NCBI GenBank assembly: GCA_964521195.1
Contig: CAZFRE010000002.1
Coordinates: 248,001 to 312,000 of the forward strand
DNA length: 64,000 nucleotides
Reading direction: 5' to 3'
Source: CAWDNM01 sp964521195
GTDB lineage: Bacteria; Actinomycetota; Coriobacteriia; Anaerosomatales; JAAXUF01
Shown piece by piece: positions 42,622 to 54,929 of the stretch. Every line of letters starts with the position of its first letter. Within the stretch, counting starts at the first letter, position 1. The translations under genes and the position numbers were made by a program. The notes beneath the pieces were generated by a model. That model saw only the letters and a program-made list of their open reading frames with translations, did not search any database and was not told the DNA's origin.

Positions 42622-43754
42622 TGGATGGCTCCTGATGTCTCGTTGGCCTTCTTCTGGATCTGCTGCACCTGCTGCAGAAGTGACGTCGCCTGCTGGAACA
42701 CGTTGTGCTGGTTCGGGTCGTTCTGCGTGAGTGCGATGACCGTCTTGAACTGCTTCTCCGCGTTCGCGTAGTCACTGCGGCCCTGCGCGTAGAACAGGCC
42801 CAGGTTGTAGTTGGCCTTGATGTGGTACTTGTCGCGCTCGATCACCTGCGTGACTTCCTGGATCGCCCGGTCGGTCTGGCCGATCGTGAAGTACAGCGTC
42901 GCGAGATCTGCGCGCGCGTCGTTGTCCTGCGGCGAGAGCTTCAGGTAGCGCTCGTAGTAGCGGACACCCTGCTGGCCGAAGCTCGCCGCAGCGGTCGGGT
43001 TCGTCTGCGTGGCCGACGTCGCCGCGTCGAAGTTGACGTTGGCCATCTTCAGGAGCGCCTCTGAATCGTTCGGGTTCTCCTTCAGCGCGGCGATCGCGTC
43101 GAGCGCTGCGAGTTGGTCGGCGCTGAGCAGCGACTTGAACTCGGCGGGAAGGTTCGCGCCGGAAACCGCGCGCTGTTGCGTGTACGTGGCGATGAAGACG
43201 ATGCCGACGAACACGGCGAGCGCGACGGCGAGGATGGTGATCGGGACCCGGTAGCGCTGGAACGGCCGGATGATGTAGTGCTTGGCGAACCCTCCCTCAA
43301 CGCCGTTGCCGTAGCGCTCCACCTCGATGCCGAACGTCTGCGCCTTCAGCAGCATGTTGAGGTCGTTGGTGACGAGGCACACCTCGCACTCGCCCGTGCT
43401 CGCACAGGCGCGCGATACCTGAAGGGCGGTCACGAGGATGCGGTCGTCGGCGTTGCGGAGGCTCACGCCATCGGGCAGGTCTTTGGAGTCGGCGTCGAAC
43501 GGCATGACGCGCAGCATTCCGCCGTCCGGCAGTTCGACACCGTCGACGAGCGATCCCTCCTCGGAGAGATCGAAGAGGATGCGGCTGACCTCCCGGCCGC
43601 GGAAGCGCAGGTCGGGGTCGACGCGAGCCGTCTTGAGCTTGTCGAGCTCGGCGAGGACCGTCTCGGGGATGACGACTTCCGCGCGCGGGAACGACAGCAC
43701 GGAGTTGGGGTCCGCGAGCAGTACGTTGGTGTCGAGCACCACGATCTTGTTCAT
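42618..43754 (-). CDS. PIN domain-transmembrane-TPR fusion protein
   Basis: Protein of 378 residues. Residues 1-150 are a PIN nuclease-like domain with acidic residues in VVLDTNVLLADP, NADDRILV and CLVTNDLNML, resembling the PIN part of PhoH2-type proteins. A transmembrane helix lies near 170-190. The outer 180 residues contain three or four TPR-like repeats (YYERYLKLSPQDNDARADLA and following). No antitoxin or PhoH ATPase is adjacent. It is the first gene of an operon with trxB and trxA. The ATG at 43754 has GGAAGG seven bases upstream. The function is unknown. Confidence 0.8.
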   Translation of the reverse strand: MNKIVVLDTNVLLADPNSVLSFPRAEVVIPETVLAELDKLKTARVDPDLRFRGREVSRILFDLSEEGSLVDGVELPDGGMLRVMPFDADSKDLPDGVSLRNADDRILVTALQVSRACASTGECEVCLVTNDLNMLLKAQTFGIEVERYGNGVEGGFAKHYIIRPFQRYRVPITILAVALAVFVGIVFIATYTQQRAVSGANLPAEFKSLLSADQLAALDAIAALKENPNDSEALLKMANVNFDAATSATQTNPTAAASFGQQGVRYYERYLKLSPQDNDARADLATLYFTIGQTDRAIQEVTQVIERDKYHIKANYNLGLFYAQGRSDYANAEKQFKTVIALTQNDPNQHNVFQQATSLLQQVQQIQKKANETSGAIQ

Positions 43755-43820
43755 GCACACGCCTTCCGAGAGTCAAGCCCGCTCGCATGGGCTGCGAACA
43801 CGCATGTGGCGACGTTCCGC

Positions 43821-45890
43821 CTAGCGCTCGCTGGGCCGGATGTCGCCATCATCGTCCCCAGTGTATCTTGCCCCACTCTCGGAATCATCGGACTGTGCCC
43901 CGCCGGCGCGGCTTCTCCGCACAATAAACACAAGCATGCCGAGAAGAACGAGCGCGACCGCGGCGCCGAGCACGATCCGGTCGAGTGTCGACGCCTGGAC
44001 TTCAACCGTCTCGCGCTCGAGCACGAGGTCGGCGGCGGTCACCTCGATGACGAGCCTGCCCGCGAGGCTCGCCTGCATCTCGACCGGTATCTCGAGGTAC
44101 GTCTCCTTGGGGGGCAGCGTCGCTCGGATCTCATCGGCGCCGCGAACGCGCGCGCCACCGCTCGAGGTGAGCTTGACCACCACCTGCAGGGTCTTGTCGG
44201 ACCTGTTGTCGATGGTGATGGGGATGTCGCCGCGCGTGCCGGACAGCGTGATCGGCTCGGCCTTCATCGAGATACCGTCGAGGATCGGCTGGGTGGTCTT
44301 GAGGGACGCCCGTGCGAATCCGAGCCCACGGTCGGCGTCGGTCCATGCGCGATCCAAGCCCGCCCACGACGCGCTCTCCGTGACCAGCGACTGCTGCGTG
44401 GCGGTCGTCGCGTCCGGATCGCTTGCGCCGAGGGCCGCGAAGTAGGCGTCCGCGTACGAACGTGACTTGGCGACCGTCTTCCAGAAGTTCTTGGGCGCTT
44501 TGGGGGTGGACTTGCCTGCGAGCAGCCGGACCTTGTCGGCACCGGCGGGGGGTTTGAGCGAGCGGGCATTGGTGAGCTGGATCCAGGGCACGGATTCGAA
44601 CGCGTCGAGCGCGATGCCCACCGAGTCGGTGGTGGAGAAGGAGTCCCCGTCGATCTCGACGCTCATCACAAGCGGCTCCTTGGGCGAGCGAACCAGTCGC
44701 GTGAACGCCCGCTCGATCGAGGGTCCCGGGTCGCCGGTCGAGAGCCCGGCGGTCGTGCTCGTCTCGGTGACAAGGACGTGCATGTCCTCGCCGGTGACGT
44801 GGTAGGCGCCGCTGTCCGCATCGCGCTTGTTGTGGCGCGCGCAGTCCTCGTCCACGATCACGTAGCCGACACCCTTGGCGTCGAGCAGTCCGATCTCGTT
44901 GGAAGGCACGCAACCGCCGGCGGGAGCCGTGCCGACCGAGGGCGTGAGCTCGAGACTCGCGTACACCGCCGAGATGCCCGCGTCGTACTGCGGTCCCACG
45001 TCGGTCGCGAGCCCATGGTTCGCGAGGTCGGTGAGGTTGGGGTCGGCGTAGCCCATCGTGAGCAGCTCGAGGCGCTTGGTGTCGATGGCCGCACGCAGGT
45101 CGGCGAGCGTCGAGTTGTAGGCGACCGCGACCGGATCGTCGGGCCTTACGGTGGTGCCATCGGCCAGCGTGTAGCCGCCGGAGAGGCGCCGCCACTCCGC
45201 GAGCAGCACCGGGGGTACTGCGAGCGCGACCCGCGCCTCGGGGTCGGACAGCACGCGGCGACTGATCGAGCCCACCGCGTCACGCGCACCGGTCGAGCGG
45301 GCGGGGTCGGCGATGAAGCGGCCGCTCGGGTCGGACATGGGCTGGCCGAAGACGCGCGCGACGAGCGCCACGCGGACGCGTGGGCCACCCTTCTCGTACA
45401 CGCGCAACGTGCCGCCGGTCTCGGTGGTGACGGTGGTCCCGTTGATGGTGGCGCTCGCGGTAGCACGAACCGGATACGTACCCGGCTCGAGGTCGAGGAC
45501 GTCGGTCAGTCCCCGCTCGAAGGTGTAGCGGGTGATGCCGCGCTTGGCGCCGTAGGTGACCTTCGTGCGTCTGAAGAGCACCTGGCCCGACGGTCTGCTC
45601 ACTTCGAATACCGTCTGCAGGTAGGAGGCCTGCTCGCGGAGGCGAACTTGAGCGGTGTAGCCGAACGTCGCTCCGGTGGGGACGATGGGCGCGCTCGTCA
45701 CGAGCGAGACCGTCATCGTGGGCACGTCGGCAGCACCTGTGCTCGAGGCGGCTTTGGCGGTTGCGGCCCGAGTCTCGGTCGCCGGTGAGGAGGGCGCGCT
45801 GAGCGCCGGGACCACGACCGCGAGCAGCGCGAGGACGGCCGCCGAAACGGCGACCGCGCTGGATGCGAATGCGCTGCGTCGAGGGGTCAT
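43821..45890 (-). CDS. Large exported, membrane-anchored protein of unknown function
   Basis: Protein of 689 residues with a signal peptide (residues about 5-35). A long extracytoplasmic region follows, then a C-terminal transmembrane helix (about 645-665) with a short cytoplasmic acidic tail. The overall plan, with a beta-rich front, a central catalytic-looking domain and a late Ig-like domain before the anchor, resembles actinobacterial proteins of the DUF6049 type, but I cannot confirm that. The pair of Cys in GGCVPSNE and DEDCARHNK may form a disulfide. The ATG at 45890 is chosen for the signal peptide; an ATG at 45965 would add 25 residues. It is divergent from lon. Confidence 0.65.
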   Translation of the reverse strand: MTPRRSAFASSAVAVSAAVLALLAVVVPALSAPSSPATETRAATAKAASSTGAADVPTMTVSLVTSAPIVPTGATFGYTAQVRLREQASYLQTVFEVSRPSGQVLFRRTKVTYGAKRGITRYTFERGLTDVLDLEPGTYPVRATASATINGTTVTTETGGTLRVYEKGGPRVRVALVARVFGQPMSDPSGRFIADPARSTGARDAVGSISRRVLSDPEARVALAVPPVLLAEWRRLSGGYTLADGTTVRPDDPVAVAYNSTLADLRAAIDTKRLELLTMGYADPNLTDLANHGLATDVGPQYDAGISAVYASLELTPSVGTAPAGGCVPSNEIGLLDAKGVGYVIVDEDCARHNKRDADSGAYHVTGEDMHVLVTETSTTAGLSTGDPGPSIERAFTRLVRSPKEPLVMSVEIDGDSFSTTDSVGIALDAFESVPWIQLTNARSLKPPAGADKVRLLAGKSTPKAPKNFWKTVAKSRSYADAYFAALGASDPDATTATQQSLVTESASWAGLDRAWTDADRGLGFARASLKTTQPILDGISMKAEPITLSGTRGDIPITIDNRSDKTLQVVVKLTSSGGARVRGADEIRATLPPKETYLEIPVEMQASLAGRLVIEVTAADLVLERETVEVQASTLDRIVLGAAVALVLLGMLVFIVRRSRAGGAQSDDSESGARYTGDDDGDIRPSER

Positions 45891-46007
45891 CCGGCGGCTC
45901 CGTACCGGCGCGCAGAGTGCTGCCGGAGCGAGTGGGGACGTGTACCATAGCGTGCCATTGGGCACATGGATTATCGCACGAACGCCTACGAGAGGACTTG
46001 AACGCGC

Positions 46008-48392
<2,385 letters not shown>

Positions 48393-48429
48393 TACCATCG
48401 ACTCCTGGATATCGTGACTGGGAGGTCTG

Positions 48430-49377
48430 ATGCGGGTTCTCGTTACCGGTGGAGCCGGGTTCATCGGCAGTAATCTCGTGCACGCGCTCGTCAGCGGCGG
48501 GCACGCCGTTGGCGTCATCGACGACATGTCGACCGGCAAGGCCGAGAACCTGCACCCCCACGCGTGGTTCCGCACGCTCGACATCCTCGCTGCCGAGATG
48601 CCGGCGGCGGTGGCCGAGTTTGCGCCGGAGGCGGTCGTGCACCTTGCCGCGCAGGCGAGCGTGGGCGTGTCGATGCGCGAACCCGAGCGCGACTGGGCGG
48701 TCAACGCCGAGGGCACCCGCGCCGTCGCGCGCGCGGCTCGCGAGGCGGGTGCGACTCGCGTCATCTCCGCGAGCTCCGCTGCGGTCTACGGCGAGCCGGA
48801 CGAGGCTCTGCTGCCCCTGGCCGAGAGCGCGCCCAAGGCGCCGGCCAACCCGTACGGGAAGTCCAAGCTGGGCGCCGAAGGGCTGCTCGCCGAGGAACTG
48901 CTCGGCAGTGGTGTCGACTTCGCGTCGTTCCGCTTCGCGAACGTCTACGGTCCGCGTCAGGATGCGGCGGGCGAGGGTGGCGTCGTGGCGCTGTTCTGCG
49001 ATGCGATGAGCGCGGGCAAGGCGCCGACGGTGTTCGGCACCGGCGGTCAGACCCGCGACTTCATCTATGTCGGCGACATCGTGGGCGCCATCGTGGCGGC
49101 ACTGCACAGCGAGAACACGCTCGCGCCCGAGGCGGGCGATGCAGCCGCCTACAACATCTCGACCGGCCGGGAGACGAGCGTCAACGACCTGCTGCGCTCC
49201 TTGCGCGAGAGCTCGGAGTATTGGGGCCCCGTGGACGCGCAGCCGGCCCGCGAGGGCGATGTCGACCGTAGTTCGCTGTCGCCCGCCAAAGCCGAGGAGG
49301 TCTTCGGCTGGGTCGCCGGCCAGGACCTCGACCGGGGCCTCGCCATCACGTGGCGGTGGTTCGCCGGCCGGTCGTGA
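48430..49377 (+). CDS. NAD-dependent sugar epimerase/dehydratase
   Basis: Extended short-chain dehydrogenase of 315 residues similar to UDP-glucose 4-epimerases. The NAD motif is VTGGAGFIGSNLV, followed by HLAAQASV, the catalytic SSAAVYG, and YGKSKLGAE containing the Tyr-x3-Lys pair. The late RDFIYVGDIV is also typical. The substrate is not determinable; UDP-glucose, or UDP-GlcNAc for cell-wall sugars, is likely. The start ATG at 48430 has GGGAGG upstream. It ends in a GTGA overlap with the next gene. Confidence 0.9.
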   Translation: MRVLVTGGAGFIGSNLVHALVSGGHAVGVIDDMSTGKAENLHPHAWFRTLDILAAEMPAAVAEFAPEAVVHLAAQASVGVSMREPERDWAVNAEGTRAVARAAREAGATRVISASSAAVYGEPDEALLPLAESAPKAPANPYGKSKLGAEGLLAEELLGSGVDFASFRFANVYGPRQDAAGEGGVVALFCDAMSAGKAPTVFGTGGQTRDFIYVGDIVGAIVAALHSENTLAPEAGDAAAYNISTGRETSVNDLLRSLRESSEYWGPVDAQPAREGDVDRSSLSPAKAEEVFGWVAGQDLDRGLAITWRWFAGRS

Positions 49378-49946
49378 GCACGGCGGCCGACACCTCGATC
49401 GACTCGATCGCTGCGAAGCTGCGCGCGCTGCACGAGACACGCGTGAAGGCCGAGCTCCACGCCGCCGACATGCTTGCTCCCGGTAGCGACCGGGTCGCAC
49501 CGCGCGGCGCAGCGCTGGCCGAGATCGCGGTCGTCAAGGGGCTGCCCGGCCCGGCTGAAGCGAGTGGTGGCGCGGCGTTGTCGGGGGCGGACGGCGCCGC
49601 GCTCGTCAAGGCGCTCGAGGCGCTTGGGTGGGCGCCCGACGCCGTCTTCTTCACGCTGTCGCGCCCCGAGCCCGGCATGGACCGGGAGCGGGCTTCAGAC
49701 CGGTTGCGATTGCAGCTCGAATCGGTGGATCCGCGCGCGGTCGTCGCACTCGATGCGGAGGCCGCCGCCGACCTCGCCGAGTCGTTCGGCTGCGAGCAGC
49801 CGATGCCGGGCAAGCCGCCGGTGCGCGTGCTCGGCCGGCGCCTCTTCGCGGTGAGCGGTTTCGAGGCCGCGCTGTCGGATCCGAAGGCCAAGCAACGGGT
49901 GTGGGCGGAGCTCAAGGCCGTGAAGCCCGAGGGTCCGGTGTACTAG
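49374..49946 (+). CDS. Degenerate uracil-DNA-glycosylase-like protein
   Basis: Protein of 190 residues whose order of segments resembles family 4/5 uracil-DNA glycosylases. A GLPGPAEAS motif sits where GExPGxxE is expected. LVKALEALGWAPDAVFFT resembles the helix-strand after it. LQLESVDPRAVVALDAEAA resembles the central LxxxxPxxIVxLG helix. The usual C-terminal HPS motif is replaced by VSGFEAAL. The four cluster cysteines are missing, leaving one Cys. I therefore infer a fold relative without the usual chemistry. The GTG at 49374 overlaps the epimerase stop; a strong hairpin follows. Confidence 0.6.
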   Translation: MSTAADTSIDSIAAKLRALHETRVKAELHAADMLAPGSDRVAPRGAALAEIAVVKGLPGPAEASGGAALSGADGAALVKALEALGWAPDAVFFTLSRPEPGMDRERASDRLRLQLESVDPRAVVALDAEAAADLAESFGCEQPMPGKPPVRVLGRRLFAVSGFEAALSDPKAKQRVWAELKAVKPEGPVY

Positions 49947-49954
49947 ACGAACAG

Positions 49955-49980
49955 AAGAGGCGCCCCGCAGGGCGCCTCTT
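49955..49980. terminator. Strong bidirectional terminator hairpin
   Basis: An eleven-base perfect stem, AAGAGGCGCCC with GGGCGCCTCTT, and a four-base loop lie nine bases after the preceding plus-strand gene and 50 bases beyond the ferredoxin gene on the minus strand. A-rich and T-rich flanks make it usable from both sides. Confidence 0.85.
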
Positions 49981-50029
49981 CGTGTGTAGACGATGTTCGC
50001 GCGACGTGCGCGGAGGTCCTGAGGCTGCC

Positions 50030-50218
50030 TCAGTCCTCTTCGATCTCCGTGATCGCGCCCATCGGGCACTCCTCCATGCAAGTGGCGCAGGCGTCGCAGT
50101 TCTCGTCGTTCACCGGCTCCGCCGCGTCGCCGACGATCTCGAGAACGCCGTTGGGGCAGGCGTCGACACAGATGCCACAGGCCGAGCAGTCGTCCTCATT
50201 GATGATGGGTCGGGGCAT
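50030..50218 (-). CDS. Two-cluster [4Fe-4S] ferredoxin
   Basis: Small ferredoxin of 62 residues. Two cluster motifs are present: CSACGICVDACP near residues 11-22 and CDACATCMEECP near 41-52, with the typical spacer. The tail is acidic. The ATG at 50218 follows GAAGGAGTC. It may serve the pyruvate oxidoreductase or other low-potential enzymes, but no gene here is coupled to it. It is divergent from dnaK, and the 370 bases between hold the dnaK promoter. Confidence 0.93.
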   Translation of the reverse strand: MPRPIINEDDCSACGICVDACPNGVLEIVGDAAEPVNDENCDACATCMEECPMGAITEIEED

Positions 50219-50588
50219 GGAGACTCCTTCACATTCAGCGCCGCTCACCGCGGTCGGTGGCTCTCGGTTCGGTGCGTACCATACAGACCGCTCCAAGCGG
50301 TGTAAAGACCGATTTCGTGTGCATCGTGTGAACGCCCGCCGAGCGGCGCGCTCGACCGTCCATCGGTCGGCACCGCGCCGTCCGTCGTGGGACCGGGCTT
50401 GGCGGGTTTGGTGAGGCGCTCATCGGGTAAAGGTAGAAATCAGCTTGCCAGAAAACTTGATAATGAGTGACTTAGATTCTACAATGGCCACCGCGGCACC
50501 TGCCGGGGTGCCGCCCGCACGGCAACAACGCCCGGTCCCACGGGTCCGGCGCTCGAAGAACGAACAGTGAATGAAAGGGGTTTTCGCA
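50219..50588. other. Intergenic region between the ferredoxin and dnaK genes
   Basis: This is the only gene-free stretch of more than 300 bases. The first 200 bases have the GC-rich composition of the genome and no feature I can name. Bases 50425-50490 form a short AT-rich island with the dnaK promoter. The last 80 bases are GC-rich leader, ending with AAAGGGG before the dnaK ATG. Confidence 0.6.
50457..50485 (+). promoter_or_regulatory. Sigma-A-type promoter of the dnaK operon
   Basis: TTGATA at 50457-50462 and TACAAT at 50480-50485 are separated by exactly 17 bases, close to the vegetative consensus. Direct CTTG-like boxes at 50444 (CTTGCCA), 50456 (CTTGATA) and 50471 (CTTAGAT) overlap it and could be degenerate HspR half-sites (consensus CTTGAGT). 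A clean inverted HspR site is not present. Confidence 0.75.
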
Positions 50589-52496
<1,908 letters not shown>

Positions 52497-52498
52497 CC

Positions 52499-53089
52499 AT
52501 GACTTCGCGAAAGCACACTGATGAGGGGCGGGCGGCCGAGGAGGCCGCCCGCGTCCCTGTCGATCCCGAGCTCGAAGACGACCTTGGCGCGGAGTTCGAA
52601 CTCCGCGGCGACGTGATGGAGGGCGAGCTCGAGACGGCGCTCACCCAACTCTCCGAGATGCGCGACCTCGTGCTGCGCACGCAGGCCGAGTTCGAGAATT
52701 ACCGCAAGCGCATCACGCGCGAGCGGGAGGACGAGCGCAAGCGCGCCACCGAGCGGCTCGTCGAGGAGCTGCTGCCCGCCATCGACAACCTCGAGCGAGC
52801 GATCGAGCACTCCTCGAAAGATCACGATGTCGAGCATCTCATCACGGGCGTCACCTCCGTGCACGCCCAGATCATCGGGATACTCGGCAAGGCGGGGGTG
52901 AGCGTCATAGATCCGGTGGGTCAAGCGTTCGACCCGAGCAATCAGCAGGCGGTCAGCCAGCTTGAGGATCCGACGGTGCCCGAGGGCACAGTGGTCGAGG
53001 CGTTCCAGAAGGGCTATGAGATGGGCGGGCGCTGCGTGCGGCCGGCGATGGTCGTCGTGTCGACCGGGGGACCTCGGCGCGAGGAGTAG
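52499..53089 (+). CDS. grpE: Nucleotide exchange factor GrpE
   Basis: Co-chaperone of DnaK, 196 residues. A charged N-terminal region leads into a long helix (QAEFENYRKRITREREDERK) and the C-terminal beta domain with GVSVIDPVGQAFDPSNQQAV and EGTVVEAFQKGYEMGGR. The ATG at 52499 is two bases after the dnaK stop. It works as a dimer that releases ADP from DnaK. Confidence 0.96.
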   Translation: MTSRKHTDEGRAAEEAARVPVDPELEDDLGAEFELRGDVMEGELETALTQLSEMRDLVLRTQAEFENYRKRITREREDERKRATERLVEELLPAIDNLERAIEHSSKDHDVEHLITGVTSVHAQIIGILGKAGVSVIDPVGQAFDPSNQQAVSQLEDPTVPEGTVVEAFQKGYEMGGRCVRPAMVVVSTGGPRREE

Positions 53090-53092
53090 GCC

Positions 53093-54235
53093 ATGGCCCC
53101 GACTGCGAACTACTACGACATCCTGGGCGTCAAGAAGACCGCGACCGCCGACGAGATCAAGAAGGCGTTCCGCAAGCTCGCGCGCAAGCACCACCCGGAT
53201 GCCGGCGGGGACGAGGAGAAGTTCAAGGAGATCAACGAGGCGTACGAGACGCTCTCGGACGACGAGAAGCGCACGGCGTACGACCAGTACGGGCAGTACT
53301 TCGGCGGCAAGGTGCCGCCGGGGTACCACCCTGGAGCCGGCGGTCCGGGCGACGGGTTCGGCGGTCCGGGCGGCAGCGCCTACACGCGCACCGTGAACAT
53401 GGGTGATCTGGGCGACTTGGGCGACCTGTTCGGCAGCGTGTTCGGCGGCGGTGGCTTCGGCGGCGGACGCAGGCAGTCCGGGCCGCAGCCGCAGCGAGGT
53501 CGCGATGTCGAGATGCGACTCGACTTGACCTTCGATCAGGCCTTCGCGGGCACTTCAACGAAGGTCGACGTCGATGGCGTTCAGGACTGCGGCGTCTGTG
53601 GCGGCAGCGGGGCCAAGCCCGGAACCGGGCGCACGACCTGCTCGGCGTGCAAGGGCACGGGCACGACGAGTGAGGGCCAGGGTATGTTCGGCTTCTCGCG
53701 GGCGTGCCCAACGTGTCACGGCGAGGGCTCCCTGCTCGAATCGCCGTGCACCGCGTGCCGCGGCCAGGGCAAGGTCCACGGACGCAAGACGGTCCCGGTC
53801 AACGTCCCTGCAGGCGCGAGCGACGGCGGCAAGCTGCGCTTCAAAGGCAAAGGCGAGCCGGGTATCTCCGGTGGGCCAGCCGGTGACCTGTACGTGGTCA
53901 CGCGCATCAAGCCGCATCCGTACTACTCGCGAGACGGCGCCGACGTGGTGCTCGACCTTCCGGTCTCCATCGCCGAGGCGGCGTTGGGCATGAGCGTGAA
54001 CGTGCCAGCGCCCGGGGGCGAGAAGGTGAAGCTGAAGATCCCTGCCGGGACGCAGAACGGCAGGGTGTTCCGGATTCGCGGCAAGGGCGCGCCCAAGCTC
54101 AAGGGCGGCGGTCACGGTGACCTGAGAGTCAAGGTCAGAGTGGTCACCCCTGAGCATCTGACCCCGGCACAGAAGACAGCGCTCGAGACGTTCTCGGCGG
54201 AGTCGACCGAGGACCTGCGGGCGCACATCGGGTAG
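53093..54235 (+). CDS. dnaJ: Chaperone DnaJ (Hsp40)
   Basis: DnaK co-chaperone of 380 residues. The J domain (residues 5-70) has the HPD motif in KHHPDAGG. A Gly/Phe-rich region follows (about 75-140). The zinc-binding domain has four CxxCxGxG repeats (CGVCGGSG, CSACKGTG, CPTCHGEG, CTACRGQG). The C-terminal substrate domains carry GKGEPG and GDLYVVTRIK. The start is three bases after grpE. It stimulates DnaK ATP hydrolysis and delivers substrates. Confidence 0.96.
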   Translation: MAPTANYYDILGVKKTATADEIKKAFRKLARKHHPDAGGDEEKFKEINEAYETLSDDEKRTAYDQYGQYFGGKVPPGYHPGAGGPGDGFGGPGGSAYTRTVNMGDLGDLGDLFGSVFGGGGFGGGRRQSGPQPQRGRDVEMRLDLTFDQAFAGTSTKVDVDGVQDCGVCGGSGAKPGTGRTTCSACKGTGTTSEGQGMFGFSRACPTCHGEGSLLESPCTACRGQGKVHGRKTVPVNVPAGASDGGKLRFKGKGEPGISGGPAGDLYVVTRIKPHPYYSRDGADVVLDLPVSIAEAALGMSVNVPAPGGEKVKLKIPAGTQNGRVFRIRGKGAPKLKGGGHGDLRVKVRVVTPEHLTPAQKTALETFSAESTEDLRAHIG

Positions 54236-54280
54236 GCAGGCAGGCGGCGTGCGCGCCGCCACGGCACAAGGATGACGGCA

Positions 54281-54679
54281 ATGAGACGCGAACACGACAG
54301 GCCGCTGTACATGATCTCGGTCGCTGCCGAGCTCGCCGGCGTTCACCCGCAGACGCTGCGCATCTACGAGCGCAAGGAGCTGATCCGGCCGCAGCGCTCG
54401 GCGGGCAACACGCGGCTGTACTCGCAGGCCGACGTCGACCGGCTGCAGCTCATCCAGCAACTCACCGCGGAGGGCGTCAACCTCGCGGGCGTCGTGCGCA
54501 TCATCGAGCTGCAGCGCGAACTCGAGCGCACGCAGGCCGAGCTCGCGCACGCGCGCAACCGGCTCGCGCGCGCCGAGGCGGCCGCACGCGCGGCCGGCGA
54601 ACGAGCCAGGTCTCGCGAGACGCACGTCGCGCTCGTGCGCGTGGCGCCGGGCGGCATCACGCGGACGCAGGCGCTCTGA
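54281..54679 (+). CDS. hspR: HspR, MerR-type heat-shock repressor
   Basis: Repressor of 132 residues that in actinobacteria binds DnaK and controls dnaK, clpB and related genes. The start of the wHTH reads PLYMISVAAELAGVHPQTLRIYERKEL, which I note only by its pieces ISVAAELAG and HPQTLRIYERK; the GNTRLYSQADVDRL segment follows. A coiled-coil helix, ELQRELERTQAELAHARNRL in part, follows. The ATG at 54281 is chosen because AAGGA lies eight bases upstream; an ATG at 54272 is also in frame. It overlaps a small downstream ORF by one base. Confidence 0.9.
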   Translation: MRREHDRPLYMISVAAELAGVHPQTLRIYERKELIRPQRSAGNTRLYSQADVDRLQLIQQLTAEGVNLAGVVRIIELQRELERTQAELAHARNRLARAEAAARAAGERARSRETHVALVRVAPGGITRTQAL

Positions 54680-54795
54680 TGGACCCGCAGGCGGAAGCGG
54701 CCGGCCCCGGGCCGGAGCCGAGCGACCCGCGCAACCCCGTCGTGCGCTGGCTCGAGCGCGTGCGAGCGGGCGAGATCTGGGGCGGGCCCGCTTGA
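54679..54795 (+). CDS. Small ORF overlapping the hspR stop
   Basis: A 38-residue reading frame whose ATG overlaps the hspR TGA by one base (TGATG), an arrangement that favours coupled translation. The peptide has a Pro/Glu-rich front, then NPVVRWLERVRAGEIWGG. I do not recognise it. The TTGACA box of the following intergenic region begins in its stop codon. It may be a real small heat-shock-operon protein or chance; comparison with relatives would decide. Confidence 0.4.
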   Translation: MDPQAEAAGPGPEPSDPRNPVVRWLERVRAGEIWGGPA

Positions 54796-54929
54796 CAGGC
54801 GGTGGCGTGGGTGTGGTCACACCTGATCCCCGGCCGCCACGGCGCGCCTGCTTGAACGACGAAGAGACCCGCCCGGTCGGGCGGCTAGGGTAGCGCGGGC
54901 AATGAGCCCGTGACGGAGGCGAAGCAGCG

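Noticed and set aside
54791..54825. A TTGACA box after the small ORF as a clpB promoter
   Set aside because: No acceptable -10 box occurs 16-18 bases downstream, so the promoter cannot be supported.
54860..54890. CCGCCC/GGGCGG hairpin before clpB as a terminator
   Set aside because: The stem is only six bases, has no T-run and lies within the likely leader of clpB; a function could not be supported.
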